Positions 46,484-56,367 of a stretch of 64,000 nt of DNA are shown piece by piece. The notes below the pieces were generated by a model, which worked only from the letters and a program-made list of their open reading frames with translations, made no database searches and was not told where the DNA came from. Positions within the stretch are counted from its first letter, which is position 1, and each line of letters begins with the position of its first letter. This stretch comes from Phytopythium helicoides (lineage: Eukaryota > Oomycota > Peronosporomycetes > Pythiales > Pythiaceae). The stretch is taken from assembly GCA_024867545.1 (NCBI GenBank), contig JANFNE010000009.1:1090501-1154500 (forward strand). Direction: 5' to 3'. Both the position numbers and the translations under genes were made by a program.

Positions 46484-48193
46484 ATGGCTCCCCAACAAGA
46501 AGGTTCGCACGCACAAGAGAACGACACTACGGCAGTCAATCATGCCGTCACGAAGCTCGAGTCCCCTGCTAGCGACTTCTATGGCGTTAAGTCACCAGTT
46601 GACCTCGAAGCCAACCTAAAGGATGGAGCACTCAGACCTGGTGGCGCTCCAAAGCTCTTCTCGCGACAGTACATCGGAGTGCTCGCACACTTCGTTGCCG
46701 TCAGCATCGTCTACGCATCGATCAATGGATGCCTGTACTCGGTGCTAAACAACTACCTCTACATGTCGACCACCCTCGTCGCCACTGCTAAGGCTCTCAT
46801 CCGTGTGCCCCACGCATTGCGTGTCTTCACAGCCATCTTCTCGGACTGCTGTCCCATCTTCGGTTACCGTCGTCGACCGTACTTGATGCTCGGCTGGGGG
46901 ATCTCGTTCGCTGCCTGCTTCGTCATGGCTGTGTATCCGTTGGGTGATCCATACTACACGGATGCGAGTCTGTCTGGAACGGACGTGAGCGACCTGACTG
47001 CTGAGCAATTGAAGACCATCAACTTCGATGCGCCTCACAAGGGTGTGGTGCTTATCGTCATGTTCATGCTCGCGCATATCGGCACCATTTTGGCATACGG
47101 AGCTGCAGATGGACTAATCGTGGAGCTCGCTCAGCGTGAACCCGAGCATATCCGTGGTCGTGTGCAAAGCACGTCCAAGATCGTTAGCAATGCATTCGGA
47201 ATCCTCGCTTCTTTCATGACCGGTCTGGGTCTCGACAGTGTCGAGTATGGTGGCACGTTCTCGTGGACCATGGGATTCAACGGCGTCATGTGGGTCTGCG
47301 CGATCTTCTCGCTCGCTGCTGTCCCCGTCAGCTGGTACTTCATCGACGAGCCCAAGGCGCGTCCTGACGAGTACAAGCCTCTTGGAGCGTTCATGCGCGA
47401 GATCTACGAGCTGCTGAATCATCGCGCGTACTACCAGATCCTGGCGTACGTCTTCTTCAGCGAGATCTTCTCATCTTTCTCGGTCACGTCGTCGAGCGCC
47501 ATCCAGAGTACGTACGCTGGTGTCACGCCGCTCAACAGTGGTATCGCGAGTATGTTGTCGAGTGCGTTCGCAGCTCTCGCGTTGTATGCCTGGCGATGCT
47601 GGGGTCTGCAATGGAACTGGCGCTACATCATCATTGCATGCACCGTGTCGGTCGTGGTGGTGGATGCGTTCCCGACGTTCTTCACGATCTGGAATGTGTA
47701 CCGCAGCCAGTGGTTCTGGCTCGGCCTCCCACTCATTGAAGAGTTCCCGAGCACGATCAGCGACTTTGTGATGAGTCTGTTTGTGGTCGAGATCTCGAAC
47801 CCTGGTCATGAGGCAACCATCATGGGTCTGTTGATCTCGACGAAGGCCATCAGCCAGCCGTTCGCGACTGTGCTATACAAGAATGTGGACAGCGAGTTCG
47901 ACATCGGTCGCAAGTTCATCGTGAAGGACAACCACGAGGTGCACATGCAGCTGACGTATGCGTACTTGATTTCGTACGCGTTCCAGTTGTTCTCGCTGGT
48001 ATTTTTGGTGTGGTTCCCGCCACAGAAGGCCGAGGCGCAGGAGTTGAAGCGTGTGGGCGGTACGAACAAGTGGTTGGGGAGCTTCACTGCGTTTTACCTT
48101 ACGTTTGCGGCGTGCTGGATCGTGATGACGAACATTTTGAGTTTGTTCGACTCGACGTCGTGTCTGCGCATCGCGGGTGGCACGGGTTGCTAG
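46484..48193 (+). CDS. BT1/FBT-family (folate-biopterin type) MFS transporter, paralogue 1
   Basis: Multi-pass (about 12 helices) transporter of the BT1 (folate-biopterin transporter) branch of the major facilitator superfamily, expected in the plasma membrane or an organelle membrane. Intronless, 569 aa. Family marks: an N-terminal cytosolic tail, then YLYMSTTLVATAKALIRVPH, RVFTAIFSDCCPIFGYRRRPY (the BT1 loop with Asp and basic residues), ADGLIVELAQREPE, RGRVQSTSKIVS, and a long tail ending ...RIAGGTGC. Family substrates include folates, biopterin and S-adenosylmethionine; which applies here cannot be told. From residue ~30 to the stop it is almost identical to paralogues 2 and 3; it has Tyr in ILAYGAAD where both others have Phe. 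The ATG at 46484 is chosen over the frame opening at 46436 because the initiator lies between them. Confidence 0.88.
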   Translation: MAPQQEGSHAQENDTTAVNHAVTKLESPASDFYGVKSPVDLEANLKDGALRPGGAPKLFSRQYIGVLAHFVAVSIVYASINGCLYSVLNNYLYMSTTLVATAKALIRVPHALRVFTAIFSDCCPIFGYRRRPYLMLGWGISFAACFVMAVYPLGDPYYTDASLSGTDVSDLTAEQLKTINFDAPHKGVVLIVMFMLAHIGTILAYGAADGLIVELAQREPEHIRGRVQSTSKIVSNAFGILASFMTGLGLDSVEYGGTFSWTMGFNGVMWVCAIFSLAAVPVSWYFIDEPKARPDEYKPLGAFMREIYELLNHRAYYQILAYVFFSEIFSSFSVTSSSAIQSTYAGVTPLNSGIASMLSSAFAALALYAWRCWGLQWNWRYIIIACTVSVVVVDAFPTFFTIWNVYRSQWFWLGLPLIEEFPSTISDFVMSLFVVEISNPGHEATIMGLLISTKAISQPFATVLYKNVDSEFDIGRKFIVKDNHEVHMQLTYAYLISYAFQLFSLVFLVWFPPQKAEAQELKRVGGTNKWLGSFTAFYLTFAACWIVMTNILSLFDSTSCLRIAGGTGC

Positions 48194-49535
48194 TGCCGAG
48201 TAGATCTTGAGAGATCTTGAAGTGTCGAATGGTGGAGTTTTGCAACGGTTGCATTAGCAGACTGGATATGGATGATGAATGAGAGAGTGTGTCAAAGGCA
48301 TTTTAAAGTTGAAGCGTGCTTTTGGAGTCCCGTTCAAGGAAAAAAATGGTCGTGGTGTCACGATTGATGTAGCCATAATTGACTGTCTTGTCTTCTGCGT
48401 GTATACTTTTTTACTAGCGTCCGTGCTCTGCGGTCATTACGAATATTTGCGTTTTGGTGTAGATTCGAGGCGGCTCCAATTTGTCTTCGTCGCGGATTCA
48501 TGATGCACCCAGTGTTCCTTTCGAATATCTGTCCAACCGCATCAAGGACTGATTGCTCTTTCTCGAGTTGCGTGATAGCAAGGAGTGAGCGAGAGCAGCA
48601 GCAATGGTGATTTTCTATTTTACCTACCTTCACGTTAGTTTGGGATGAGTCATTAGTACTCTCCCGCTGGTGAATCTCGTTGCCATGGCCTGGTCACAGA
48701 ATGCGACGTCAGATGTGCTCTGCTTCGTCACCACGTGCATCACATTGAACACCTTGTTCGCGATGAAAAGTGTGGTTGATAAGAGAAAATGGGTAGCGCT
48801 CAATACTCCTGGCAGGTTTGACAGGGGTGAACGTCCCACTCGTCCCAGCGTAAATATGCTCCCTTCAACACGACCGGTTTTAGCATTGGCAGCCTCACAA
48901 ACAAGCCCTCGCCATGCGCTGGATGTCCAATACAGTACCAAGCAAGTTGGTATGTATACTCACCCACTGTGCGATGACAACGCTCGTCGTACCTCTTCAC
49001 GATCCCTCGTGTGCATCCGTATCCGACTGAACTTCAAGGGCTTGCTGTGGTGCGAGTTCATACAGTATCACCTATGGTCGGCTGTAAACAGGAACCAATG
49101 ATTGCGGTGAGGCGTGATCGAGAGCTGAGTGGTTGATGTTTGGTGTACAAAGAGATTCGATTGGAGCAGAGCTCATGTACATGTTGCGACGTGTTGGAGC
49201 ACAGAATGTACCCTAATTCCAACGGCCAGTCCCTTTTGTCCGGTTGGTCTAGAACCTCTGCTTCAATACGACGGACTCTGAGGCGCAAACATCAGCTGTA
49301 CAGAAGCGCTTTATACACATCACAAAAAGGTATCGCTGCATGTAGGTTCGCCAGCAGAGCTTGTCTCATTGCTGCAAGCAGAGTCTCGCAAGAGCCCAAG
49401 TATACTTAGTGCCCCTCCTATGCTCGTGCTACTCCATTTCTACCCGTGATCGGCGCTTACGAGCACGTTATCCGCGAGGAATCCCCGCCTCAGGAGTGCA
49501 AAGTGATCCCATCTCATCCGCCGTCCTCGATTCTA
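48194..49535. other. Intergenic DNA between transporters 1 and 2
   Basis: About 1.3 kb with no convincing gene. The first ~120 bp share a block with the region after transporter 2 (GACTGGATATGGATGATGAA and following ~45 bp), consistent with shared ancestry of the 3' flanks. Other frames are short and lack family resemblance. Confidence 0.55.
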
Positions 49536-49555
49536 GTTGGCCGGAGGCACGCGCC
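49536..49555 (+). promoter_or_regulatory. Shared upstream element of transporter 2
   Basis: GTTGGCCGGAGGCACGCGCC, 271 bp before the start. Differs from the transporter 1 element at two positions. Confidence 0.45.
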
Positions 49556-49768
49556 AACCGGATACCGGGGTCCCTCGCAGTACAGCAACGCAGGCAGCAC
49601 CGTCGACACACAGTAGATGCGGAACTAGGAACTGCTGGACAGGGGCAGTGCCCATACGAAAGAGCGCCACCAAGTACATTCGTATCTGCTGTGCTCTAAG
49701 TACAAGGTGAACTACGGTTCGGTCATTATGGAGGATCCCTCAGTGATCGATTTCGTGGATGGTTGGTC

Positions 49769-49783
49769 TTCACTTCCAAATCC
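49769..49783 (+). promoter_or_regulatory. Initiator-like element of transporter 2
   Basis: TTCACTTCCAAATCC, 24 bp before the ATG. Together with the following CTTCGCCAAGTACCAA it is repeated before transporter 3. Confidence 0.6.
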
Positions 49784-49806
49784 TTCGCCAAGTACCAATA
49801 GGTAGA

Positions 49807-51513
49807 ATGGTCCCTCAGCAAGACCTCTATCCACCAGCACAAGACCCAACGGGTGTCAATCATGCCGTCACGAAGCTCGAGTCCCCTGCTAGCGACTTTT
49901 ATGGCGTCAAATCACCAGTTGACCTCGAAGCCAACCTAAAGGATGGAGCGCTCAGACCTGGTGGCGCTCCAAAGCTCTTCTCGCGACAGTACATCGGAGT
50001 GCTCGCACACTTCGTTGCCGTCAGCATCGTCTACGCATCGATCACCGGTTGTCTATACGCTGTTCTCAACAACTACCTCTACATGTCGACCACCCTCGTC
50101 GCCACTGCTAAGGCTCTCATCCGTGTGCCCCATGCATTGCGTGTCTTCACAGCCATCTTCTCGGACTGCTGTCCCATCTTCGGTTACCGTCGTCGACCGT
50201 ACTTGATGCTCGGCTGGGGGATCTCGTTCGCTGCCTGCTTCGTCATGGCTGTGTATCCGTTGGGTGATCCATACTACACGGATGCGAGTCTGTCTGGAAC
50301 GGACGTGAGCGACCTGACTGCTGAGCAATTGAAGACCATCAACTTCGATGCGCCTCACAAGGGTGTGGTGCTTATCGTCATGTTCATGCTCGCGCATATC
50401 GGCACCATTTTGGCATTCGGAGCTGCAGATGGACTAATCGTGGAGCTCGCTCAGCGTGAACCCGAGCATATCCGTGGTCGTGTGCAAAGCACGTCCAAGA
50501 TCGTTAGCAATGCATTCGGAATCCTCGCTTCTTTCATGACCGGTCTGGGTCTCGACAGTGTCGAGTATGGTGGCACGTTCTCGTGGACCATGGGATTCAA
50601 CGGCGTCATGTGGGTCTGCGCGATCTTCTCGCTCGCTGCTGTCCCCGTCAGCTGGTACTTCATCGACGAGCCCAAGGCGCGTCCTGACGAGTACAAGCCT
50701 CTTGGAGCGTTCATGCGCGAGATCTACGAGCTGCTGAATCATCGCGCGTACTACCAGATCCTGGCGTACGTCTTCTTCAGCGAGATCTTCTCATCTTTCT
50801 CGGTCACGTCGTCGAGCGCCATCCAGAGTACGTACGCTGGTGTCACGCCGCTCAACAGTGGTATCGCGAGTATGTTGTCGAGTGCGTTCGCAGCTCTCGC
50901 GTTGTATGCCTGGCGATGCTGGGGTCTGCAATGGAACTGGCGCTACATCATCATTGCATGCACCGTGTCGGTCGTGGTGGTGGATGCGTTCCCGACGTTC
51001 TTCACGATCTGGAATGTGTACCGCAGCCAGTGGTTCTGGCTCGGCCTCCCACTCATTGAAGAGTTCCCGAGCACGATCAGCGACTTTGTGATGAGTCTGT
51101 TTGTGGTCGAGATCTCGAACCCTGGTCATGAGGCAACCATCATGGGTCTGTTGATCTCGACGAAGGCCATCAGCCAGCCGTTCGCGACTGTGCTATACAA
51201 GAATGTGGACAGCGAGTTCGACATCGGTCGCAAGTTCATCGTGAAGGACAACCACGAGGTGCACATGCAGCTGACGTATGCGTACTTGATTTCGTACGCG
51301 TTCCAGTTGTTCTCGCTGGTATTTTTGGTGTGGTTCCCGCCACAGAAGGCCGAGGCGCAGGAGTTGAAGCGTGTGGGCGGTACGAACAAGTGGTTGGGGA
51401 GCTTCACTGCGTTTTACCTTACGTTTGCGGCGTGCTGGATCGTGATGACGAACATTTTGAGTTTGTTCGACTCGACGTCGTGTCTGCGCATCGCGGGTGG
51501 CACGGGTTGCTAG
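49807..51513 (+). CDS. BT1/FBT-family MFS transporter, paralogue 2
   Basis: Intronless, 568 aa, same architecture as paralogue 1. The first ~16 residues are unique (MVPQQDLYPPAQDPTG), the next block (VNHAVTKLESPAS) is shared only with paralogue 1, and from SDFYGVKS to the stop it follows the common 1623-bp core (49891-51513). It differs inside the core by a divergent patch at 50041-50075 (ITGCLYAVLNN against INGCLYSVLNN, with many silent changes) and Phe in ILAFGAAD. The start is the ATG at 49807, downstream of the initiator. Confidence 0.88.
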   Translation: MVPQQDLYPPAQDPTGVNHAVTKLESPASDFYGVKSPVDLEANLKDGALRPGGAPKLFSRQYIGVLAHFVAVSIVYASITGCLYAVLNNYLYMSTTLVATAKALIRVPHALRVFTAIFSDCCPIFGYRRRPYLMLGWGISFAACFVMAVYPLGDPYYTDASLSGTDVSDLTAEQLKTINFDAPHKGVVLIVMFMLAHIGTILAFGAADGLIVELAQREPEHIRGRVQSTSKIVSNAFGILASFMTGLGLDSVEYGGTFSWTMGFNGVMWVCAIFSLAAVPVSWYFIDEPKARPDEYKPLGAFMREIYELLNHRAYYQILAYVFFSEIFSSFSVTSSSAIQSTYAGVTPLNSGIASMLSSAFAALALYAWRCWGLQWNWRYIIIACTVSVVVVDAFPTFFTIWNVYRSQWFWLGLPLIEEFPSTISDFVMSLFVVEISNPGHEATIMGLLISTKAISQPFATVLYKNVDSEFDIGRKFIVKDNHEVHMQLTYAYLISYAFQLFSLVFLVWFPPQKAEAQELKRVGGTNKWLGSFTAFYLTFAACWIVMTNILSLFDSTSCLRIAGGTGC

Positions 51514-52900
51514 AGTTGGGAAGATCGTTAAATTCTGAGTGTTTGAATTTAGAGTCAGAGGCTTGATAGCTGTTGCATGAGCAGACTGGATATGGATGAT
51601 GAATGAGAGAGTGTGTCAAAGGCATTTTGAAGTTGAACTCAGTTTTGGGATTGGCGAACTCGTTGTATGACTAATCGATCGATTTTTTTCGGCTTGTTGT
51701 TGTTGACAAGTGCAACCTGGCGATGGATGGGTCGCTATCCTGCACGTGCAAATCCATTTTTGCGTGTGCATGCCTGTCCGAACCGGGTTGTCGACGTCGA
51801 TTGCCGTCGGGAGCATTACGATCGCAGGCAACTTTTCATAACCGCCATCTTTCTCTCTTGTGATGAATCATCAAGCTGCCCTATTGCAAACGTGAGTATC
51901 TTGAGCGGTGAGAGCAATGCACCAGTAGGTGGTGCGGTAAGCTTGGGCCGGTGTGCGCTGATATGGTCAACAGTGAGCGGAGTATAGAGTCCTTCAAGCG
52001 GCTCTGATTGTGTTTGGCGTGATTGGCGGACTGGCCGGTGGAGTCGCGGTGTTCTCTGGTGGGTGCGGGCCATACGTGCGGCATCGTCTCTGACGATTCG
52101 TCTTAGCTTCGGGTGGCTTTGGAAGGCACTTCGAGGACCCACAGCAGTAACAAGTGCTGTCGGCGGCGCTTAGTACAAGTGTCCAGCGTGGGTAAGCTTT
52201 GTTGTCAAGTGGTGCTACAGCTCGACGTTGTAGCTACTTGACCACAATCGCCTGAAACCCCTCGGTAACTCCCGACAGTCGCACATGAACTGCTAACGAT
52301 ATTATCCGCATGACACGAATGATCCTCGTTAGCACGTAGTGCCAGGAACCTTGTAATGTACCGAGCATCATGAAGATTGTCTTGGCGACTCGACGGACAC
52401 TCCATGATGCAGCTGGATTTCTCGGACGCGTTGCTTTCCAGCGACCACACGCGCAGCACAAGAGGCCCCGGCTTAATCTCGGAGACCTGTCGACGGAGGC
52501 TTTGCAGCAGCAGCTGCAGCAGCAGTAGGAGTAGGTTTCCTGCTGTTGCTACAGGCCCAAGGAAACTTTAGTTCTTTAGGTAGTAATACTGGTTCCGCTA
52601 TTCGGCTGGCTCTAACGACACCTATACGGTAGTTAGCGTTTGTGTGAACTCCGAAGTAAACCAAGGGGTTAATAGTGCCGCTTAAGTGCTGGGCAGGACC
52701 ATGACGATATCGACAGGACGATGCGGAGCCTCGGCAGTCGGTTGCGGTAAAGTCTTCAAGCTTCTCTGTGCTGTCGTTGTGCAATACAGCCACGGACAAA
52801 TGTCAGGTGCTGTCTGAAGCACCTTCCTGTGCCCAACGCCGCTCATGGCACGATAAAGGATATGCCGCCCCCACAATTCGTGGACATGGCAAGGACACAA
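51514..52900. other. Intergenic DNA between transporters 2 and 3, first part
   Basis: About 1.4 kb with no supported gene. It begins with the 3' block shared with transporter 1. A CAG-rich tract (GCAGCAGCAGCTGCAGCAGCAG) lies at 52503-52524. Confidence 0.5.
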
Positions 52901-52952
52901 CAACCGACGCTGCCAGCAAGAAGCCGGCGATTTTGCGACTAAGCAATACAGA

Positions 52953-53270
52953 ATGGCTGGTACAACTGGCAGCGCCGAAGAAGGATCTGCTTCAAACATG
53001 ATTTTGTGCAACAAAAAGAGCGACCAGTGTGTTTGTGGCGGGCAGTGTCCATGCAAGCACGCGCCGATTTGCCGCGTGAAGTCTGGGGGAGGCAATGACT
53101 CCCTGCGCATAGTCGAGTTTCGCAAGGTATCTCTGCTTTGGATCGGAAACACGCGAGAAGCGAGCAATGGTGAACTACTGGTGAAATGTGATTGTGCGTT
53201 CGCTTGGTTACCAATCAGCCGTAAACAGGTAGGAATCAGTGGTCGCGAGGGAATTCCCAGTACACTGTAG
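52953..53270 (+). CDS. Small Cys-rich open frame, doubtful
   Basis: ATG frame of up to 105 codons. Its first half holds a compact Cys cluster, CNKKSDQCVCGGQCPCKHAPIC, with metallothionein-like C-x-C pairs. A GTATCT following the AAG at about 53128 could be a splice donor that ends the believable coding part at ...LRIVEFRK. No signal peptide is seen. It lies in otherwise empty DNA between two transporter genes. It could be a small metal-binding protein or chance. Confidence 0.3.
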   Translation: MAGTTGSAEEGSASNMILCNKKSDQCVCGGQCPCKHAPICRVKSGGGNDSLRIVEFRKVSLLWIGNTREASNGELLVKCDCAFAWLPISRKQVGISGREGIPSTL

Positions 53271-53567
53271 GTGGGGTTTTCTTGAGGCAACATACGCTTG
53301 GGAGGCTCCACTAGAGCTGATGAAGGCGTAGGTTTCAAGTATTGTACATGGAGTCCTCATGGAGTGCGAGCGGATTGATGCTACAAAACGCATAGACCGA
53401 GCAAACCCCGGGAGTATACGGTCCATTCCCCATTTCTGCTCGTGCCACTCTATGATGACTCGTGACCTGCAACGTTATCACGCCCTTTCCCCGCCTCAGC
53501 GTCGAGTTGTCGACGTACAGTGCAATGCTGTCCCACCAGCACATCTCATCCGCTACCCTTGCTTTTA

Positions 53568-53587
53568 GTTGGCTCGAGGCACGCGCG
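53568..53587 (+). promoter_or_regulatory. Shared upstream element of transporter 3
   Basis: GTTGGCTCGAGGCACGCGCG, 255 bp before the start; identical to the transporter 1 element except for the last base. Confidence 0.45.
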
Positions 53588-53783
53588 CGCCCGCGCCGGA
53601 TAGCCGACTACCACGCAATATAGCAACAATATCGTGATGAAGAACTACCTAGAAACTGCTGGGCAGGAGCACCGCCAAGTACACTCGTATCCGTTGTGCT
53701 GTAGGTACACTTTGTGCTATGCTGCCACGCGATGCAGTGCGACCCTGAACGAATGGTCTTAAAAATCCACAGCTCGCTTAGTC

Positions 53784-53798
53784 CTCACTTCCAAATCC
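53784..53798 (+). promoter_or_regulatory. Initiator-like element of transporter 3
   Basis: CTCACTTCCAAATCC, 24 bp before the ATG, followed by the same CTTCGCCAAGTACCAA as in transporter 2. Confidence 0.6.
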
Positions 53799-53822
53799 TT
53801 CGCCAAGTACCAACAGGCAGCC

Positions 53823-55529
53823 ATGGCTCCTCAGCAAGACCAACAACAACCAATCCAAGACTTGGGAACACCAATTCTTGCCGACAAGAAGCGTCACTCG
53901 CCGGATAGCGACTTCTATGGCGTTAAGTCACCAGTTGACCTCGAAGCCAACCTAAAGGATGGAGCACTCAGACCTGGTGGCGCTCCAAAGCTCTTCTCGC
54001 GACAGTACATCGGAGTGCTCGCACACTTCGTTGCCGTCAGCATCGTCTACGCATCGATCAATGGATGCCTGTACTCGGTGCTAAACAACTACCTCTACAT
54101 GTCGACCACCCTCGTCGCCACTGCTAAGGCTCTCATCCGTGTGCCCCACGCATTGCGTGTCTTCACAGCCATCTTCTCGGACTGCTGTCCCATCTTCGGT
54201 TACCGTCGTCGACCGTACTTGATGCTCGGCTGGGGGATCTCGTTCGCTGCCTGCTTCGTCATGGCTGTGTATCCGTTGGGTGATCCATACTACACGGATG
54301 CGAGTCTATCTGGAACGGACGTGAGCGACCTGACTGCTGAGCAATTGAAGACCATCAACTTCAATGCGCCTCACAAGGGTGTGGTGCTTATCGTCATGTT
54401 CATGCTCGCGCATATCGGCACCATTTTGGCATTCGGAGCTGCAGATGGACTAATCGTGGAGCTCGCTCAGCGTGAACCCGAGCATATCCGTGGTCGTGTG
54501 CAAAGCACGTCCAAGATCGTTAGCAATGCATTCGGAATCCTCGCTTCTTTCATGACCGGTCTGGGTCTCGACAGTGTCGAGTATGGTGGCACGTTCTCGT
54601 GGACCATGGGATTCAACGGCGTCATGTGGGTCTGCGCGATCTTCTCGCTCGCTGCTGTCCCCGTCAGCTGGTACTTCATCGACGAGCCCAAGGCGCGTCC
54701 TGACGAGTACAAGCCTCTTGGAGCGTTCATGCGCGAGATCTACGAGCTGCTGAATCATCGCGCGTACTACCAGATCCTGGCGTACGTCTTCTTCAGCGAG
54801 ATCTTCTCATCTTTCTCGGTCACGTCGTCGAGCGCCATCCAGAGTACGTACGCTGGTGTCACGCCGCTCAACAGTGGTATCGCGAGTATGTTGTCGAGTG
54901 CGTTCGCAGCTCTCGCGTTGTATGCCTGGCGATGCTGGGGTCTGCAATGGAACTGGCGCTACATCATCATTGCATGCACCGTGTCGGTCGTGGTGGTGGA
55001 TGCGTTCCCGACGTTCTTCACGATCTGGAATGTGTACCGCAGCCAGTGGTTCTGGCTCGGCCTCCCACTCATTGAAGAGTTCCCGAGCACGATCAGCGAC
55101 TTTGTGATGAGTCTGTTTGTGGTCGAGATCTCGAACCCTGGTCATGAGGCAACCATCATGGGTCTGTTGATCTCGACGAAGGCCATCAGCCAGCCGTTCG
55201 CGACTGTGCTATACAAGAATGTGGACAGCGAGTTCGACATCGGTCGCAAGTTCATCGTGAAGGACAACCACGAGGTGCACATGCAGCTGACGTATGCGTA
55301 CTTGATTTCGTACGCGTTCCAGTTGTTCTCGCTGGTATTTTTGGTGTGGTTCCCGCCACAGAAGGCCGAGGCGCAGGAGTTGAAGCGTGTGGGCGGTACG
55401 AACAAGTGGTTGGGGAGCTTCACTGCGTTTTACCTTACGTTTGCGGCGTGCTGGATCGTGATGACGAACATTTTGAGTTTGTTCGACTCGACGTCGTGTC
55501 TGCGCATCGCGGGTGGCACGGGTTGCTAG
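53823..55529 (+). CDS. BT1/FBT-family MFS transporter, paralogue 3
   Basis: Intronless, 568 aa. The first 28 residues are its own (Gln-rich, then LGTPILADKKRHSPD); from SDFYGVKS (53907) to the stop it is the common 1623-bp core. It shares the INGCLYSVLNN version with paralogue 1 but Phe in ILAFGAAD with paralogue 2, and has Asn in FNAPHKG where both others have Asp. This mosaic of the few variable sites is what gene conversion leaves behind. Confidence 0.88.
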   Translation: MAPQQDQQQPIQDLGTPILADKKRHSPDSDFYGVKSPVDLEANLKDGALRPGGAPKLFSRQYIGVLAHFVAVSIVYASINGCLYSVLNNYLYMSTTLVATAKALIRVPHALRVFTAIFSDCCPIFGYRRRPYLMLGWGISFAACFVMAVYPLGDPYYTDASLSGTDVSDLTAEQLKTINFNAPHKGVVLIVMFMLAHIGTILAFGAADGLIVELAQREPEHIRGRVQSTSKIVSNAFGILASFMTGLGLDSVEYGGTFSWTMGFNGVMWVCAIFSLAAVPVSWYFIDEPKARPDEYKPLGAFMREIYELLNHRAYYQILAYVFFSEIFSSFSVTSSSAIQSTYAGVTPLNSGIASMLSSAFAALALYAWRCWGLQWNWRYIIIACTVSVVVVDAFPTFFTIWNVYRSQWFWLGLPLIEEFPSTISDFVMSLFVVEISNPGHEATIMGLLISTKAISQPFATVLYKNVDSEFDIGRKFIVKDNHEVHMQLTYAYLISYAFQLFSLVFLVWFPPQKAEAQELKRVGGTNKWLGSFTAFYLTFAACWIVMTNILSLFDSTSCLRIAGGTGC

Positions 55530-55761
55530 AGTTGGGTAGATGTTGAGCGTAGCGATCGTGAAGCGTTGCGAGTTGGGTGTCTCGTAGAGGTGGTAGCGAG
55601 CTGTAGCAGTTGTCGATGGGAGACCGGCTGCGAGTGCGTGAACGTGTCAATCAAGGCAAGTTGAAGTGGCGTCGACTAGTCCAACCCTCGTCCGTGCCAC
55701 CTTTGTGGTACAAATGTGGCGGGAAGCGCGCTCACGGCCGAATCCACGTCCTAGCGTCTCA

Positions 55762-56367
55762 ATGGCGGAGCGGCCGCCAACGGGGCGCTGCTCCGAGTGC
55801 GGCGAGCCCAACGCGGTGCTGGAGCCGACGCTGCTGGCGCATCTGGCGCTGCGCGTGTGCGTGTCCTGCCGGCAGGAGGACGCGCTGGGCGGCGCCGCGC
55901 GCTTCTCGCTGGTGTCCAAGAGCCGCGCGCGCGACGAGTTCGCGCTGCCCGAGTCCTTCTTCCGCGGGCTGCCGTTCGTGCCGCGGCCCAACTCGCGCCA
56001 CGAGCGCTTCGCGCCGCTCAAGCTCTACCTGCGTGGCACGCTGCAGGACGAGGCCGTGCGGCTCTACGGCAGCCTCGAGGCGCTCGAGCGCGAGAAGCAG
56101 GCCAGGCGCGCGCGTGCCTACGCCAAGGCGGCCGCGCGGACGTCGACGCTGCTCAAGCGGCGGCGCGAGAGCCCAGCGGAGGCCCAGGACGACGGCAGCG
56201 ACTTGCGGAGCGCCAAGAGCAGGAGCAGAGAGGGCGGGACGGCCGCAGACACGCGGAGGCCGGCGGACCACCGGCACGAGTTCGGCGGCGAGGCGTTCGA
56301 CGAGCAGGCGCGCGTGTGGACCAAGCGCTGCGCCTGTGGGCTGCAGGTGGCCTTCGAGAAGCTGTAG
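55762..56367 (+). CDS. XPA: XPA-like nucleotide excision repair protein
   Basis: Damage-verification scaffold of nucleotide excision repair, a nuclear zinc-finger protein. Intronless, 201 aa. An N-terminal C4 zinc finger (CSECG ... VCVSC, about residues 10-40) is followed by the XPA DNA-binding core: SLVSKSRARDEFALPESFF, then LPFVPRPN and PLKLYLRGTLQDEAVRLYGSLEALEREK, and a basic helix (KQARRARAY...LLKRRRES) that leads to the XPA C-terminal fold with KRCACGLQVAFEKL. Spacing and blocks match XPA. The ATG at 55762 sits at the start of the conserved part; an in-frame ATG 96 bp upstream is possible. Confidence 0.85.
   Translation: MAERPPTGRCSECGEPNAVLEPTLLAHLALRVCVSCRQEDALGGAARFSLVSKSRARDEFALPESFFRGLPFVPRPNSRHERFAPLKLYLRGTLQDEAVRLYGSLEALEREKQARRARAYAKAAARTSTLLKRRRESPAEAQDDGSDLRSAKSRSREGGTAADTRRPADHRHEFGGEAFDEQARVWTKRCACGLQVAFEKL

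Noticed and set aside
46745..47809. Repeated minus-strand frames (110, 102, 112 aa) within each transporter
   Set aside because: Present identically in all three copies only because the sense gene is; His/Asp/Arg-rich antisense text.
48670..49101. 143-aa frame between transporters 1 and 2
   Set aside because: No domain, no splice signals or promoter, overlaps frames on the other strand.
51667..53426. Several 60-218-aa frames between transporters 2 and 3
   Set aside because: Both-strand overlap and no family features; only the Cys-rich frame was kept as a weak candidate.
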